A DNA stretch of 16,004 nucleotides from the NCBI GenBank assembly GCA_040392005.1, contig JBEBWT010000044.1, positions 1 to 16,004 on the forward strand. The letters are read 5' to 3'. The stretch comes from DASRQK01 sp040392005 (lineage in GTDB: Bacteria; Bacteroidota; Bacteroidia; Sphingobacteriales; Sphingobacteriaceae). Made by a program: the position numbers and the translations under genes. This document shows positions 6,587 to 12,558 of this stretch, piece after piece (positions within the stretch are counted from its first letter, which is position 1; every line of letters begins with the position of its first letter). The notes beneath the pieces are model-generated. The model did not search any database. It was not told the origin of the DNA and saw only the letters and a program-made list of their open reading frames with translations.

Positions 6587-6660
6587 GCGCCTATAGCTCA
6601 GTTGGTTAGAGTAGAAGACTCATAATCTTTTGGTCCCTGGTTCGAGCCCAGGTGGGCGCA
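6587..6660 (+). tRNA. tRNA with anticodon CAT (elongator Met, or Ile2 read by lysidine)
   Basis: The cloverleaf folds fully: acceptor 6587-6593 with 6653-6659; D-stem GCTC/GAGT (one G-U); anticodon stem GAAGA/TCTTT; loop CTCATAA with anticodon CAT at 6621-6623; variable loop TGGTC; T-stem CCTGG/CCAGG with loop TTCGAGC. The discriminator is A at 6660. It is followed by CCG, so CCA is not encoded. The acceptor has C4-G69 and C5-G68, which are TilS recognition features in E. coli tRNA-Ile2. The resemblance to ileX around the anticodon and variable loop also favours Ile2, but Met cannot be excluded. Confidence 0.95.
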
Positions 6661-6665
6661 CCGAG

Positions 6666-6694
6666 AATCCTCACAGCAATGTGGGGATTTTTTT
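6666..6694 (+). terminator. Intrinsic terminator of the tRNA gene
   Basis: AATCCTCAC (6666-6674) pairs with GTGGGGATT (6681-6689), nine pairs including one G-U, with a 6-nt loop and a run of seven T to 6694. It begins six bases after the tRNA end. Confidence 0.85.
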
Positions 6695-6808
6695 ATAAAA
6701 TACTGACCAATTGATTCTTATGCTTATTTCTTTCTGAAAGACTGGTTAAACTTTATTTTATTAACTCCTATTAATTTCGTGGAGAATTAGTTCGTGATGA
6801 ACCAACAG

Positions 6809-7930
6809 CTATTCGGAAAGTATCCGATATAATTCCAAATTCAAATAATAATGCCCCTTCCCAATCGTCCGTTTTTCTAAGATTCCCATGTCTGCCAGTT
6901 GATCTAAATACTTCCTTGCCGTATTTTCAGCGTAAACATTTCCTCCAACAAGATGCTTAACCCTTGTAAAAGGTTGTGTGAATACGGCATTCACCAACGA
7001 TTCTGGTCGTGCAATATCCGTATCGGCTGTGATAGCATCCACAATAGCATCCTTTGCTGCGATGATATCATTGATTTTATCAAAAGTGATATTGGAAGTC
7101 GCTTCAACTGCCTTAAGCATATAAAGCAGCCAGCTTTTCCAATCCCCCCTTTGCGTAATACCGGAAAGCCCAGCGTAATAGTCTTCTTTGTGATCCATAA
7201 TATATTTACTAAGAAATAATATAGGATAGTCTAATAATCCTTTTTGGGCGAGGTAGTGGATGTTGAAGATCCGGCCGGTACGGCCATTGCCATCACGGAA
7301 AGGGTGTATGGCTTCAAATTGGAAATGCCCAATCGCCATTTTAAGTAATGGATCTACATTAAATTCCTTATCGTCATTTAGAAACGCTATGAGATTGTTC
7401 AGCTTTGCTTCCACCACTCCTTTACCCCTCGGTGGCGTATAAAAAACTTTTCCCGCATTAGGGCCTGTCCCTCCTTGTTTGATTACGGTTTGTGCGATTG
7501 GTGTCCTTATCCCATCGTTGAATTGGCTGACAATCCGATACATGCTGATAAAGTAATCTTCATCAAACGATCGCCCTTCTTGCAAATAGGCATGTCCTTC
7601 CCATAGGGCCTCCCTGTAATGTAAGATCTCTTTTGCAGGGCCACCCAATTGTTTCAGATTATTTTCACTGTAAGCTTGGTATAACTCATCATCAGTTGTA
7701 AAAATGTTCTCTATCGCGCTTGAAGCCTTAGCCTCCTGTAAACTGATGGAATTGATAAGTAAACCTTGGTTTGGTATGGCAATACTTCTTCCTTGCAACC
7801 TGCCAAGTGCTGCTTTTGCATTGCCGAGCTGGGTATAGATATCTATATCTTCATACAGATGCCGTTCAATTGGTAATTCCGGGAGACCGTTCCAAGGTCT
7901 ATTTCGGTCTGGATTTATTGTATAAGCCAT
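6809..7930 (-). CDS. Fic-domain protein AMP-transferase, class II, with C-terminal winged helix
   Basis: 373 residues from the ATG at 7930-7928. The frame opens at an upstream TTG (7936) that is part of the -7 box, so ATG is preferred. Order: Fic N-terminal domain with the inhibitory motif SSAIEN (Ser70, Glu74, Asn75); FIC core with HPFRDGNGRTGR at 209-220 (His209 catalytic, Asp213 and Asn215 for Mg-phosphate); and from about 310 a winged-helix-like end (NTARKYLDQLADMGILEKRTIGKGHYYL). The intact HxFxDGNGRxxR motif predicts transfer of AMP from ATP to a hydroxyl on a target protein. The inhibitory Glu on the same chain makes it class II, as in Shewanella SoFic, so no separate antitoxin is needed. 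The gene is clearly poorer in G+C than its neighbours, suggesting transfer. The target is unknown. Confidence 0.93.
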   Translation of the reverse strand: MAYTINPDRNRPWNGLPELPIERHLYEDIDIYTQLGNAKAALGRLQGRSIAIPNQGLLINSISLQEAKASSAIENIFTTDDELYQAYSENNLKQLGGPAKEILHYREALWEGHAYLQEGRSFDEDYFISMYRIVSQFNDGIRTPIAQTVIKQGGTGPNAGKVFYTPPRGKGVVEAKLNNLIAFLNDDKEFNVDPLLKMAIGHFQFEAIHPFRDGNGRTGRIFNIHYLAQKGLLDYPILFLSKYIMDHKEDYYAGLSGITQRGDWKSWLLYMLKAVEATSNITFDKINDIIAAKDAIVDAITADTDIARPESLVNAVFTQPFTRVKHLVGGNVYAENTARKYLDQLADMGILEKRTIGKGHYYLNLELYRILSE

Positions 7931-7933
7931 ATG

Positions 7934-7941
7934 CAAATATA
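7934..7941 (-). promoter_or_regulatory. -7 element of fic, directly before the start codon
   Basis: TATATTTG on the minus strand is an exact TAnnTTTG match. Only three bases (CAT) separate it from the ATG at 7930, so transcription would start at or just beyond the start codon. No TTTG lies at the -33 position; an inverted repeat occupies that place. Confidence 0.55.
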
Positions 7942-7951
7942 CCTATTAATA

Positions 7952-7977
7952 ACATTAAAATAATGAAATTTTAATGT
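7952..7977. promoter_or_regulatory. 10-bp inverted repeat over the fic -33 region (operator candidate)
   Basis: ACATTAAAAT (7952-7961) and ATTTTAATGT (7968-7977) are exact inverted copies with a 6-bp spacer, starting 10 bp upstream of the -7 box. The position would let a bound repressor block RNA polymerase. Being AT-only apart from two pairs, it could also be chance. Confidence 0.45.
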
Positions 7978-7992
7978 AAAAAGGAACTTATC

Positions 7993-8049
7993 ACCTTAAA
8001 GTACAATCTTTACACTCTACATACCTTAAAATCAACATAATTTAAGGTA
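7993..8049. repeat. Three copies of ACCTTAAA upstream of fic
   Basis: ACCTTAAA occurs at 7993-8000 and 8023-8030, and inverted (TTTAAGGT) at 8041-8048. The last two form a 9-bp inverted repeat TACCTTAAA/TTTAAGGTA with a 10-bp spacer. A shortened form (ACACCTTA) follows near 8092. The repeats lie in the AT-rich gap between fic and the sulfatase gene and look like binding sites for a dimeric regulator. Confidence 0.45.
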
Positions 8050-8117
8050 CAAGCGGTTTTTAAATTTCAAAAGAAGTGCACTTTTCTTGCTGACACCTTA
8101 GACTGGACTACTTCTTT

Positions 8118-10652
8118 TTATTTCACGCAACGGAAACCAATATTATTTGCCGGGCTTCCCACCTCTCCTTTTCCCCTCGCTCCTGCCTTATACCGCTCAC
8201 AATATTGATCACTGCAAAGAAAAGATCCGCCCCGCTGGACCCGTTTGACCAGGTCAGGTTCCTGCGGATCATGGGAAGATGCAGGTCCTTTGGGGTTTAC
8301 CTGCTCCGAAACATCGTATTGCGGATAGTAAAAGTCCGAACACCATTCCCAGACATTGCCGGACATATCATATAGCCCGAATGCATTGGGTGCATAAGAC
8401 ATAACCGGTGCCGTGCCTTCATACCCATCTTCTGCCGTGTTGGACTCAGGAAAAATTCCCTGATAGATATTGGCCATCCACAAGCCTTCATTTTTTAGTT
8501 GATGGCCCCAATAGTAGGTTTCGTCTCCGTACACCCCTCCTTTTGCCGCATACTCCCATTCCGCCTCGGTCGGCAAGCGTTTGCCGGCCCAGGAGGCATA
8601 TGCCTCCGCATCCTCATAGGCAATATGCACAACGGGATGGTTTTCCCGTCCTTCGATACTGCTTCCGGGGCCTTCGGGATGCTTCCAGTTTGCCCCTGCT
8701 GTATAAGACCACCATTGCAGAGGGTCATGCAAATTCCGGACGGAGGATGGTGGACTGAACACTGCCGAACCCGGCACCAATGCCTCCTCCGGAACATCCG
8801 GATAATCTCCGGGGTCCAAGGGCCGTTCCGCTACTGTCAGATAACCCGTAGCTTCGACAAAAGCCTGGAATTGTGCATTGGTCACTTCGTGCCTGTCCAT
8901 CCAAAAATCTGTAACCGTTACTTCCCGGACCGGTCCCGCATCGGCAAAGGAAGCCGATCCCATCCGGAAGGCCCCGCCTTTGATGAAAACCATTCCGGAG
9001 GTATTTTCTTCTGCCCGCAGTACCTCCGCCGCTTCTACGTCCTCATACTTTTCTATCAACTTTTTCAGTTGTTTTGTCAAAGATTGCCGGATATGTGCAT
9101 AACCGGAAGAATCCGCCAGGTTGTTGATTTCGTGCGGATCATTTTCCAGGTCGTATAGCTCCCAGAAATCTTTTTCCCCATAAAAACGGACCAATTTGTA
9201 ACGGGGTGTACGCACGCCAAAATGCGGGTAAACCCGATGCCAGGCAGGATACTCATAATAATGGTAATAGGTGGCTTCGTGGAGTTCGGGGGCTGCTCCA
9301 TTCTTTTGAAGGATATCCAGAAAAGACTTGCCCTGTATATCTTCAGGAATAGCTACGCCGGCGATCTCCAGCAGTGTTGGTGCCCAATCGATATTGATCA
9401 ATTGCTGACTGATCTCTGTGCCGGGTGCTATCACACCGGGATATCTGATTACAAATGGTGTACGCAAGGATTCCTCATAGATAAAACGCTTGTCAAACCA
9501 TCCGTGTTCACCCAGGTAAAATCCCTGGTCCGAACCATACACAACGATCGTATTCTCTGCCAGGCCATTCTCCTCCAGATAGGCCAGTATCCGGCCGATG
9601 TTGCGGTCGAGCGCGTTGGCCGTGGCCAGGTAGTCTTTCATATAACGCTGATACTTCCATTCGACCAGTTCCTTACCACTGAGCTGGCGTCGCTCAAAAT
9701 CCTCCCTGATCTTGTTGTAATACCCTCTGAAAACTTCCCGCTGCTCATCCGTAAACCGTCTGTAATTGACTCCCCGCAAATAAGTATCCATTGTCTGCTC
9801 ATCAGCCGGTGAGAGCCCATCCGGGTAGAAACGATCGATAAGATACTTTTTCATCCCGGCCATCTCCTCGGCATTGAGTCCGTATCCAATATATATTTTC
9901 AGGTCACCCTGAAAAGTCATGGTCCTGTCGATCGACATATCCTGGTGAGCGGCTGCTTCCCGGCCTTCATAGCCATCATAGAATGTCGGAGGCAAAGGAA
10001 AGTCTATATGATCATATGCTCCAAGGTCCTGCAGATCCGGTTCCCAGGGCCGGTGGGTCGCCTTCTCCCCTACTACAAGGAAGAAAGGTTTGTCAGGGTC
10101 CCGTTTGTCCAGCCAATCGGTTGTCAGATCTGTGATGACATCTGTCACATAGCCCTCCACCCGGGCCGTATCATTGTTCATATTGATGAAACTGGGGTTG
10201 TAGTAAAAGCCTTGCCCGGGCAAGATATTCCAGTAGTCAAAAGAGTCACCGGGCAGATTGACCAGATGCCATTTGCCGATCCATGCAGTTTGATAATCGG
10301 CTTGTTTCAGCAACCTGCTAAACAATTGCTGGGACATATCAAACCGGTCCCTATTGGTTTTGAACCCATTTTTGTGGCTGTACTTGCCCGTGATAAGGGC
10401 CGCCCTGCTGGGTCCACAGATCGAATTGGTCACCAAAAAATTTTGAAATATCGCTCCTTCCGCGGCTATCCGGTCTATATTGGGTGTCTGTGCATACGGG
10501 TTGCCATACGCACCGATCGCCTGATAGGCATGATCGTCCGAAAAGATAAAAACAATATTGGGGCGTTTCCTGGCCGGTTCCGGTTCGGGATTGTTCTGGA
10601 AGGACGTCAATATCAGGAAAAGCGGCCCTAAAATCAGGAGTAATCTGTACAT
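8118..10652 (-). CDS. Exported sulfatase fused to a formylglycine-generating enzyme domain
   Basis: 844 residues from the ATG at 10652-10650 (an upstream TTG overlaps the -7 box). Residues 1-18 are a signal peptide or N-terminal anchor; no lipobox Cys is seen. The sulfatase domain covers about 30-440: metal ligands Asp39-Asp40, the signature CGPSRAALITGK at 79-90 with Cys79 as the residue converted to formylglycine, Lys127 and His129 in GKWHL, His200 in THRPWEP, Asp375-Gln376 and Lys388. A C-terminal sulfatase subdomain follows to about 540. Residues 551-844 are an FGE/SUMF1 domain (MVFIKGGAFRMGS, RLPTEAEWEYAAKGG, GNVWEWCSDF, RGGSFLCSDQYCERY, NNIGFRC). Cys813 and Cys818 match the catalytic pair C336/C341 of human SUMF1. 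Substrate and maturase are thus on one chain. The HRPWEP motif hints at N-acetylglucosamine-6-sulfatase-like enzymes (inference); the sulfated substrate is unknown. Confidence 0.92.
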   Translation of the reverse strand: MYRLLLILGPLFLILTSFQNNPEPEPARKRPNIVFIFSDDHAYQAIGAYGNPYAQTPNIDRIAAEGAIFQNFLVTNSICGPSRAALITGKYSHKNGFKTNRDRFDMSQQLFSRLLKQADYQTAWIGKWHLVNLPGDSFDYWNILPGQGFYYNPSFINMNNDTARVEGYVTDVITDLTTDWLDKRDPDKPFFLVVGEKATHRPWEPDLQDLGAYDHIDFPLPPTFYDGYEGREAAAHQDMSIDRTMTFQGDLKIYIGYGLNAEEMAGMKKYLIDRFYPDGLSPADEQTMDTYLRGVNYRRFTDEQREVFRGYYNKIREDFERRQLSGKELVEWKYQRYMKDYLATANALDRNIGRILAYLEENGLAENTIVVYGSDQGFYLGEHGWFDKRFIYEESLRTPFVIRYPGVIAPGTEISQQLINIDWAPTLLEIAGVAIPEDIQGKSFLDILQKNGAAPELHEATYYHYYEYPAWHRVYPHFGVRTPRYKLVRFYGEKDFWELYDLENDPHEINNLADSSGYAHIRQSLTKQLKKLIEKYEDVEAAEVLRAEENTSGMVFIKGGAFRMGSASFADAGPVREVTVTDFWMDRHEVTNAQFQAFVEATGYLTVAERPLDPGDYPDVPEEALVPGSAVFSPPSSVRNLHDPLQWWSYTAGANWKHPEGPGSSIEGRENHPVVHIAYEDAEAYASWAGKRLPTEAEWEYAAKGGVYGDETYYWGHQLKNEGLWMANIYQGIFPESNTAEDGYEGTAPVMSYAPNAFGLYDMSGNVWEWCSDFYYPQYDVSEQVNPKGPASSHDPQEPDLVKRVQRGGSFLCSDQYCERYKAGARGKGEVGSPANNIGFRCVK

Positions 10653-10673
10653 ATGCTTCTCATTTTCTGTTAT

Positions 10674-10681
10674 CAAATATA
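10674..10681 (-). promoter_or_regulatory. -7 element of the sulfatase-FGE gene
   Basis: TATATTTG on the minus strand, exact TAnnTTTG, 21 bases before the ATG. A T-rich TTTTTG ends 16 bp upstream (10698), slightly closer than the usual -33 spacing. The predicted leader is about 16 nt, so the gene has its own promoter and is not merely read through from pyrE. Confidence 0.55.
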
Positions 10682-10747
10682 ATTATTTAATCAATAACAA
10701 AAAGAGCAACGGAATACGCTGTTGAAAACGTACAGAAAAGAGTAGAG

Positions 10748-11143
10748 CTACACTACTTGTTTCAATTTGTCCACCTGAAAATCAACCAGTTTTTGCAGGG
10801 GACCGGAAGCCAGCATCTTCATCATCATATTCAGGTCGGCCTCGATAATGAGTGCGGTTTTGCAGGATGTTGGGTCAATGGATTCGACCAGCCATCGCAT
10901 GCTTACATCAAAGGGTGCTTTCTCGGCAGGAACGATCAGGATCTCCTGATCCTGTACCCGGTTTTCCACTTTCAGAGCCAGTTTAGCCATATTCTGAATG
11001 GTAAAACGGGCTTCATCCCTGGTAGAAGACCAGTTATAGATATTTTCAGGCATTAATTGCTCATGATTGTTGCAGTCGGCCAGAAAAGCATAGACTTCAC
11101 TTGCCGGTTTCTGGATTAGCGTGCTGTTTTGTATAATGGTCAT
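10748..11143 (-). CDS. SRPBCC (START-like) domain protein
   Basis: 131 residues with the helix-grip pattern: an opening strand and helix IQKPASEVYAFLADCNNHEQLMP, a central beta-sheet region, and a long C-terminal helix (SGPLQKLVDFQVDKLKQV at about 113-130). SRPBCC proteins bind hydrophobic ligands or partners in a deep cavity; RatA and polyketide cyclases are relatives. No ligand can be assigned. It starts 39 bp after the pyrE stop on the same strand and probably shares its transcript. The pyrE-SRPBCC pair next to a divergent Nudix gene recurs, to my knowledge, across Bacteroidota. Confidence 0.85.
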   Translation of the reverse strand: MTIIQNSTLIQKPASEVYAFLADCNNHEQLMPENIYNWSSTRDEARFTIQNMAKLALKVENRVQDQEILIVPAEKAPFDVSMRWLVESIDPTSCKTALIIEADLNMMMKMLASGPLQKLVDFQVDKLKQVV

Positions 11144-11182
11144 GATACCTGTTTGAAATTTAACATAATCTGGCTATTTCCA

Positions 11183-11839
11183 TCAGGATACCTGATGTTT
11201 CTCGCCCCAGGCAGCGGGGTCCACCCGCCAATCCTGCAATAATTCTATGTCGTCCTGATGGATATAATTGTACTTGGCCGCCACCTCGATCAGGGTCTCA
11301 AAGTCACAGAGACTGATCGCTTCGCATTTTGCATCCTGAAAATTCTGCGCTGCTTCCTGGAATCCGTAAGTAAAGATCGAAACCAGTCCCACCACATTGC
11401 AACCGGCTTCCCGCAATGCTTCCACTGCTTTCAGACTGCTTTTTCCCGTAGAAATCAGGTCTTCCACGACCACCACCCGCTGACCGCTGACCACCTCCCC
11501 TTCTATCTGGTTCTGGCGACCGTGATCCTTACTGCTGCTCCGCACATAGGTAAAGGGCAATCCCAGATCCTGGGCAACCAGCACGCCCTGCGGAATGCCT
11601 GCCGTTGCCACTCCCGAAATCATTTCTACCGATCCGAACTCATTCTGCACCACTTCCGCCAATTTCTGACGGATATACGTGCGGATAGCCGGATGGGAAA
11701 GCGAAATCCGGTTATCACAATAAATGGGCGACTTCCAACCCGAAGCCCAGGTAAAAGGGTTTTGGGGTTGTAATTTAATTGCTTTTATTTGCAATAAGGA
11801 TTCAGCAATTTTTTGAGCAACCTCACTTTTATTATTCAT
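11183..11839 (-). CDS. pyrE: Orotate phosphoribosyltransferase
   Basis: 218 residues. It converts orotate and PRPP to orotidine 5'-monophosphate in pyrimidine synthesis, in the cytosol as a dimer. The PRPP-binding motif VVVVEDLISTGKSS is at 122-135. The catalytic-loop region YVRSSSKDHGRQNQIEG at 98-114 carries Arg100, Lys104 and His106, matching the loop of Salmonella PyrE. The N-terminus (QIKAIKLQPQNPFTWASGWKSPIYCDNR) is typical of the Bacteroidota/Firmicutes type. Start ATG at 11839-11837; the -7 box ends only four bases upstream, so the mRNA may be leaderless. It is divergent from the Nudix gene with 22 bp between start codons. Confidence 0.97.
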   Translation of the reverse strand: MNNKSEVAQKIAESLLQIKAIKLQPQNPFTWASGWKSPIYCDNRISLSHPAIRTYIRQKLAEVVQNEFGSVEMISGVATAGIPQGVLVAQDLGLPFTYVRSSSKDHGRQNQIEGEVVSGQRVVVVEDLISTGKSSLKAVEALREAGCNVVGLVSIFTYGFQEAAQNFQDAKCEAISLCDFETLIEVAAKYNYIHQDDIELLQDWRVDPAAWGEKHQVS

Positions 11840-11843
11840 GCCG

Positions 11844-11851
11844 CAAATCTA
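11844..11851 (-). promoter_or_regulatory. -7 element of pyrE, four bases before the start codon
   Basis: TAGATTTG on the minus strand is an exact TAnnTTTG match and is followed by CGGC and the ATG. A TTG at 11870-11868 (16 bp upstream) may serve as -33 and would lie inside the first codons of the divergent Nudix gene. Confidence 0.5.
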
Positions 11852-11861
11852 TAAAATTTAT

Positions 11862-12446
11862 ATGAACCAATCTGCCCTACATATAGCAGATTTTGAGCCA
11901 AAAAATTTAGAAAATTATCAATTGGTTGATTATGAACAGCTTGACCTAAACAAACTTTTTCGACTCAGTAAAAGTAACCCGGACCAACTGCCATTTCTTC
12001 TGATCAGCAAGGATGTGAAACCCCTTTTCAAAAAGCTGAGGGCCGGGATCCGGTTGATCAGGGCCGCCGGTGGCGTGGTGAAAAACGGAAAGGGCCAATA
12101 CCTGTTTATTTTTCGTCTGGGAAAATGGGATCTGCCTAAGGGTAAGGTAGATGAAGATGAAAAAATGGAGGTTGCAGCCGTCCGGGAGGTGGAGGAAGAA
12201 TGCGGCATCAGGGTCCATTACCGGGGAATGAAATTGGCCACCACCTATCATCTCTATCAGTTGAAGGGGGAATTGGTACTGAAAAAAACAAAATGGTATG
12301 AGATGGGAGTAAATGGCTCACCCAAACTCACCCCCCAGAAAGAGGAGGATATCACAAAAGCGGTCTGGCTGGATCGCAGGGAGCTGGATAAGGTGCGCAG
12401 CAATACCTATCCCCTGATCTTTGACCTGATGGACCTGATGGCATGA
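11862..12446 (+). CDS. Nudix hydrolase
   Basis: 194 residues from the ATG at 11862. An ATG at 11838 in the same frame overlaps the pyrE start codon on the other strand and the -7 box, so it is less likely. The complete Nudix box GX5EX7REUXEEXGU lies at 94-116 (Gly94, Glu100, Arg108, Glu109, Glu112, Glu113, Gly115), preceded by KWDLPKG. Residues 1-60 form an N-terminal extension of unknown function, common to the Bacteroidota members next to pyrE. The enzyme hydrolyses a nucleoside diphosphate linked to another group, using Mg; the substrate cannot be read from the sequence. The 3' end carries a short tandem duplication that repeats the last codons and stop. Confidence 0.92.
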   Translation: MNQSALHIADFEPKNLENYQLVDYEQLDLNKLFRLSKSNPDQLPFLLISKDVKPLFKKLRAGIRLIRAAGGVVKNGKGQYLFIFRLGKWDLPKGKVDEDEKMEVAAVREVEEECGIRVHYRGMKLATTYHLYQLKGELVLKKTKWYEMGVNGSPKLTPQKEEDITKAVWLDRRELDKVRSNTYPLIFDLMDLMA

Positions 12447-12479
12447 GAGCTTCGTTAAATGGCATGAAAGCTCCGTCAA
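12438..12479 (+). repeat. 21-bp tandem repeat at the Nudix stop codon
   Basis: Two adjacent 21-bp units (12438-12458 and 12459-12479) match at 18 of 21 positions. Both begin ATGGCATGA, so the second carries a copy of the final Met-Ala-stop of the Nudix gene. The unit also has AGCT at its centre. It looks like a local duplication that has since diverged. Confidence 0.7.
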
Positions 12480-12532
12480 AAGGCACTGTCCGACAATTTC
12501 CGGATCGCTTCTTATTTCCCGATATCTTGCTG

Positions 12533-12540
12533 TATATTTG
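12533..12540 (+). promoter_or_regulatory. -7 element of purM
   Basis: TATATTTG, exact TAnnTTTG, 18 bases before the ATG at 12559; the leader would be about 13 nt. No clear -33 TTTG lies 19-21 bp upstream. Confidence 0.6.
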
Positions 12541-12558
12541 CACCAATCAGATCAGCGT

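Noticed and set aside
6660..8117. Integrated element attached at the tRNA 3' end
   Set aside because: No integrase gene nearby and no repeated copy of the tRNA end downstream; only base composition hints at transfer.
8499..9158. 219-codon open frame opposite the FGE domain (and others at 9222-9812 and 9945-10631)
   Set aside because: These are antisense shadows of the sulfatase-FGE gene, with compositionally odd Cys/Pro/Arg-rich translations and no start context.
10704..10730. Terminator after the SRPBCC gene
   Set aside because: Only a bulged 5-bp stem with a CTCTTTTTG tail is seen; too weak to annotate.
12538..12558. Upstream TTG start for purM
   Set aside because: The TTG is the end of the TATATTTG -7 element, and family members start at the MKYNQRG methionine.
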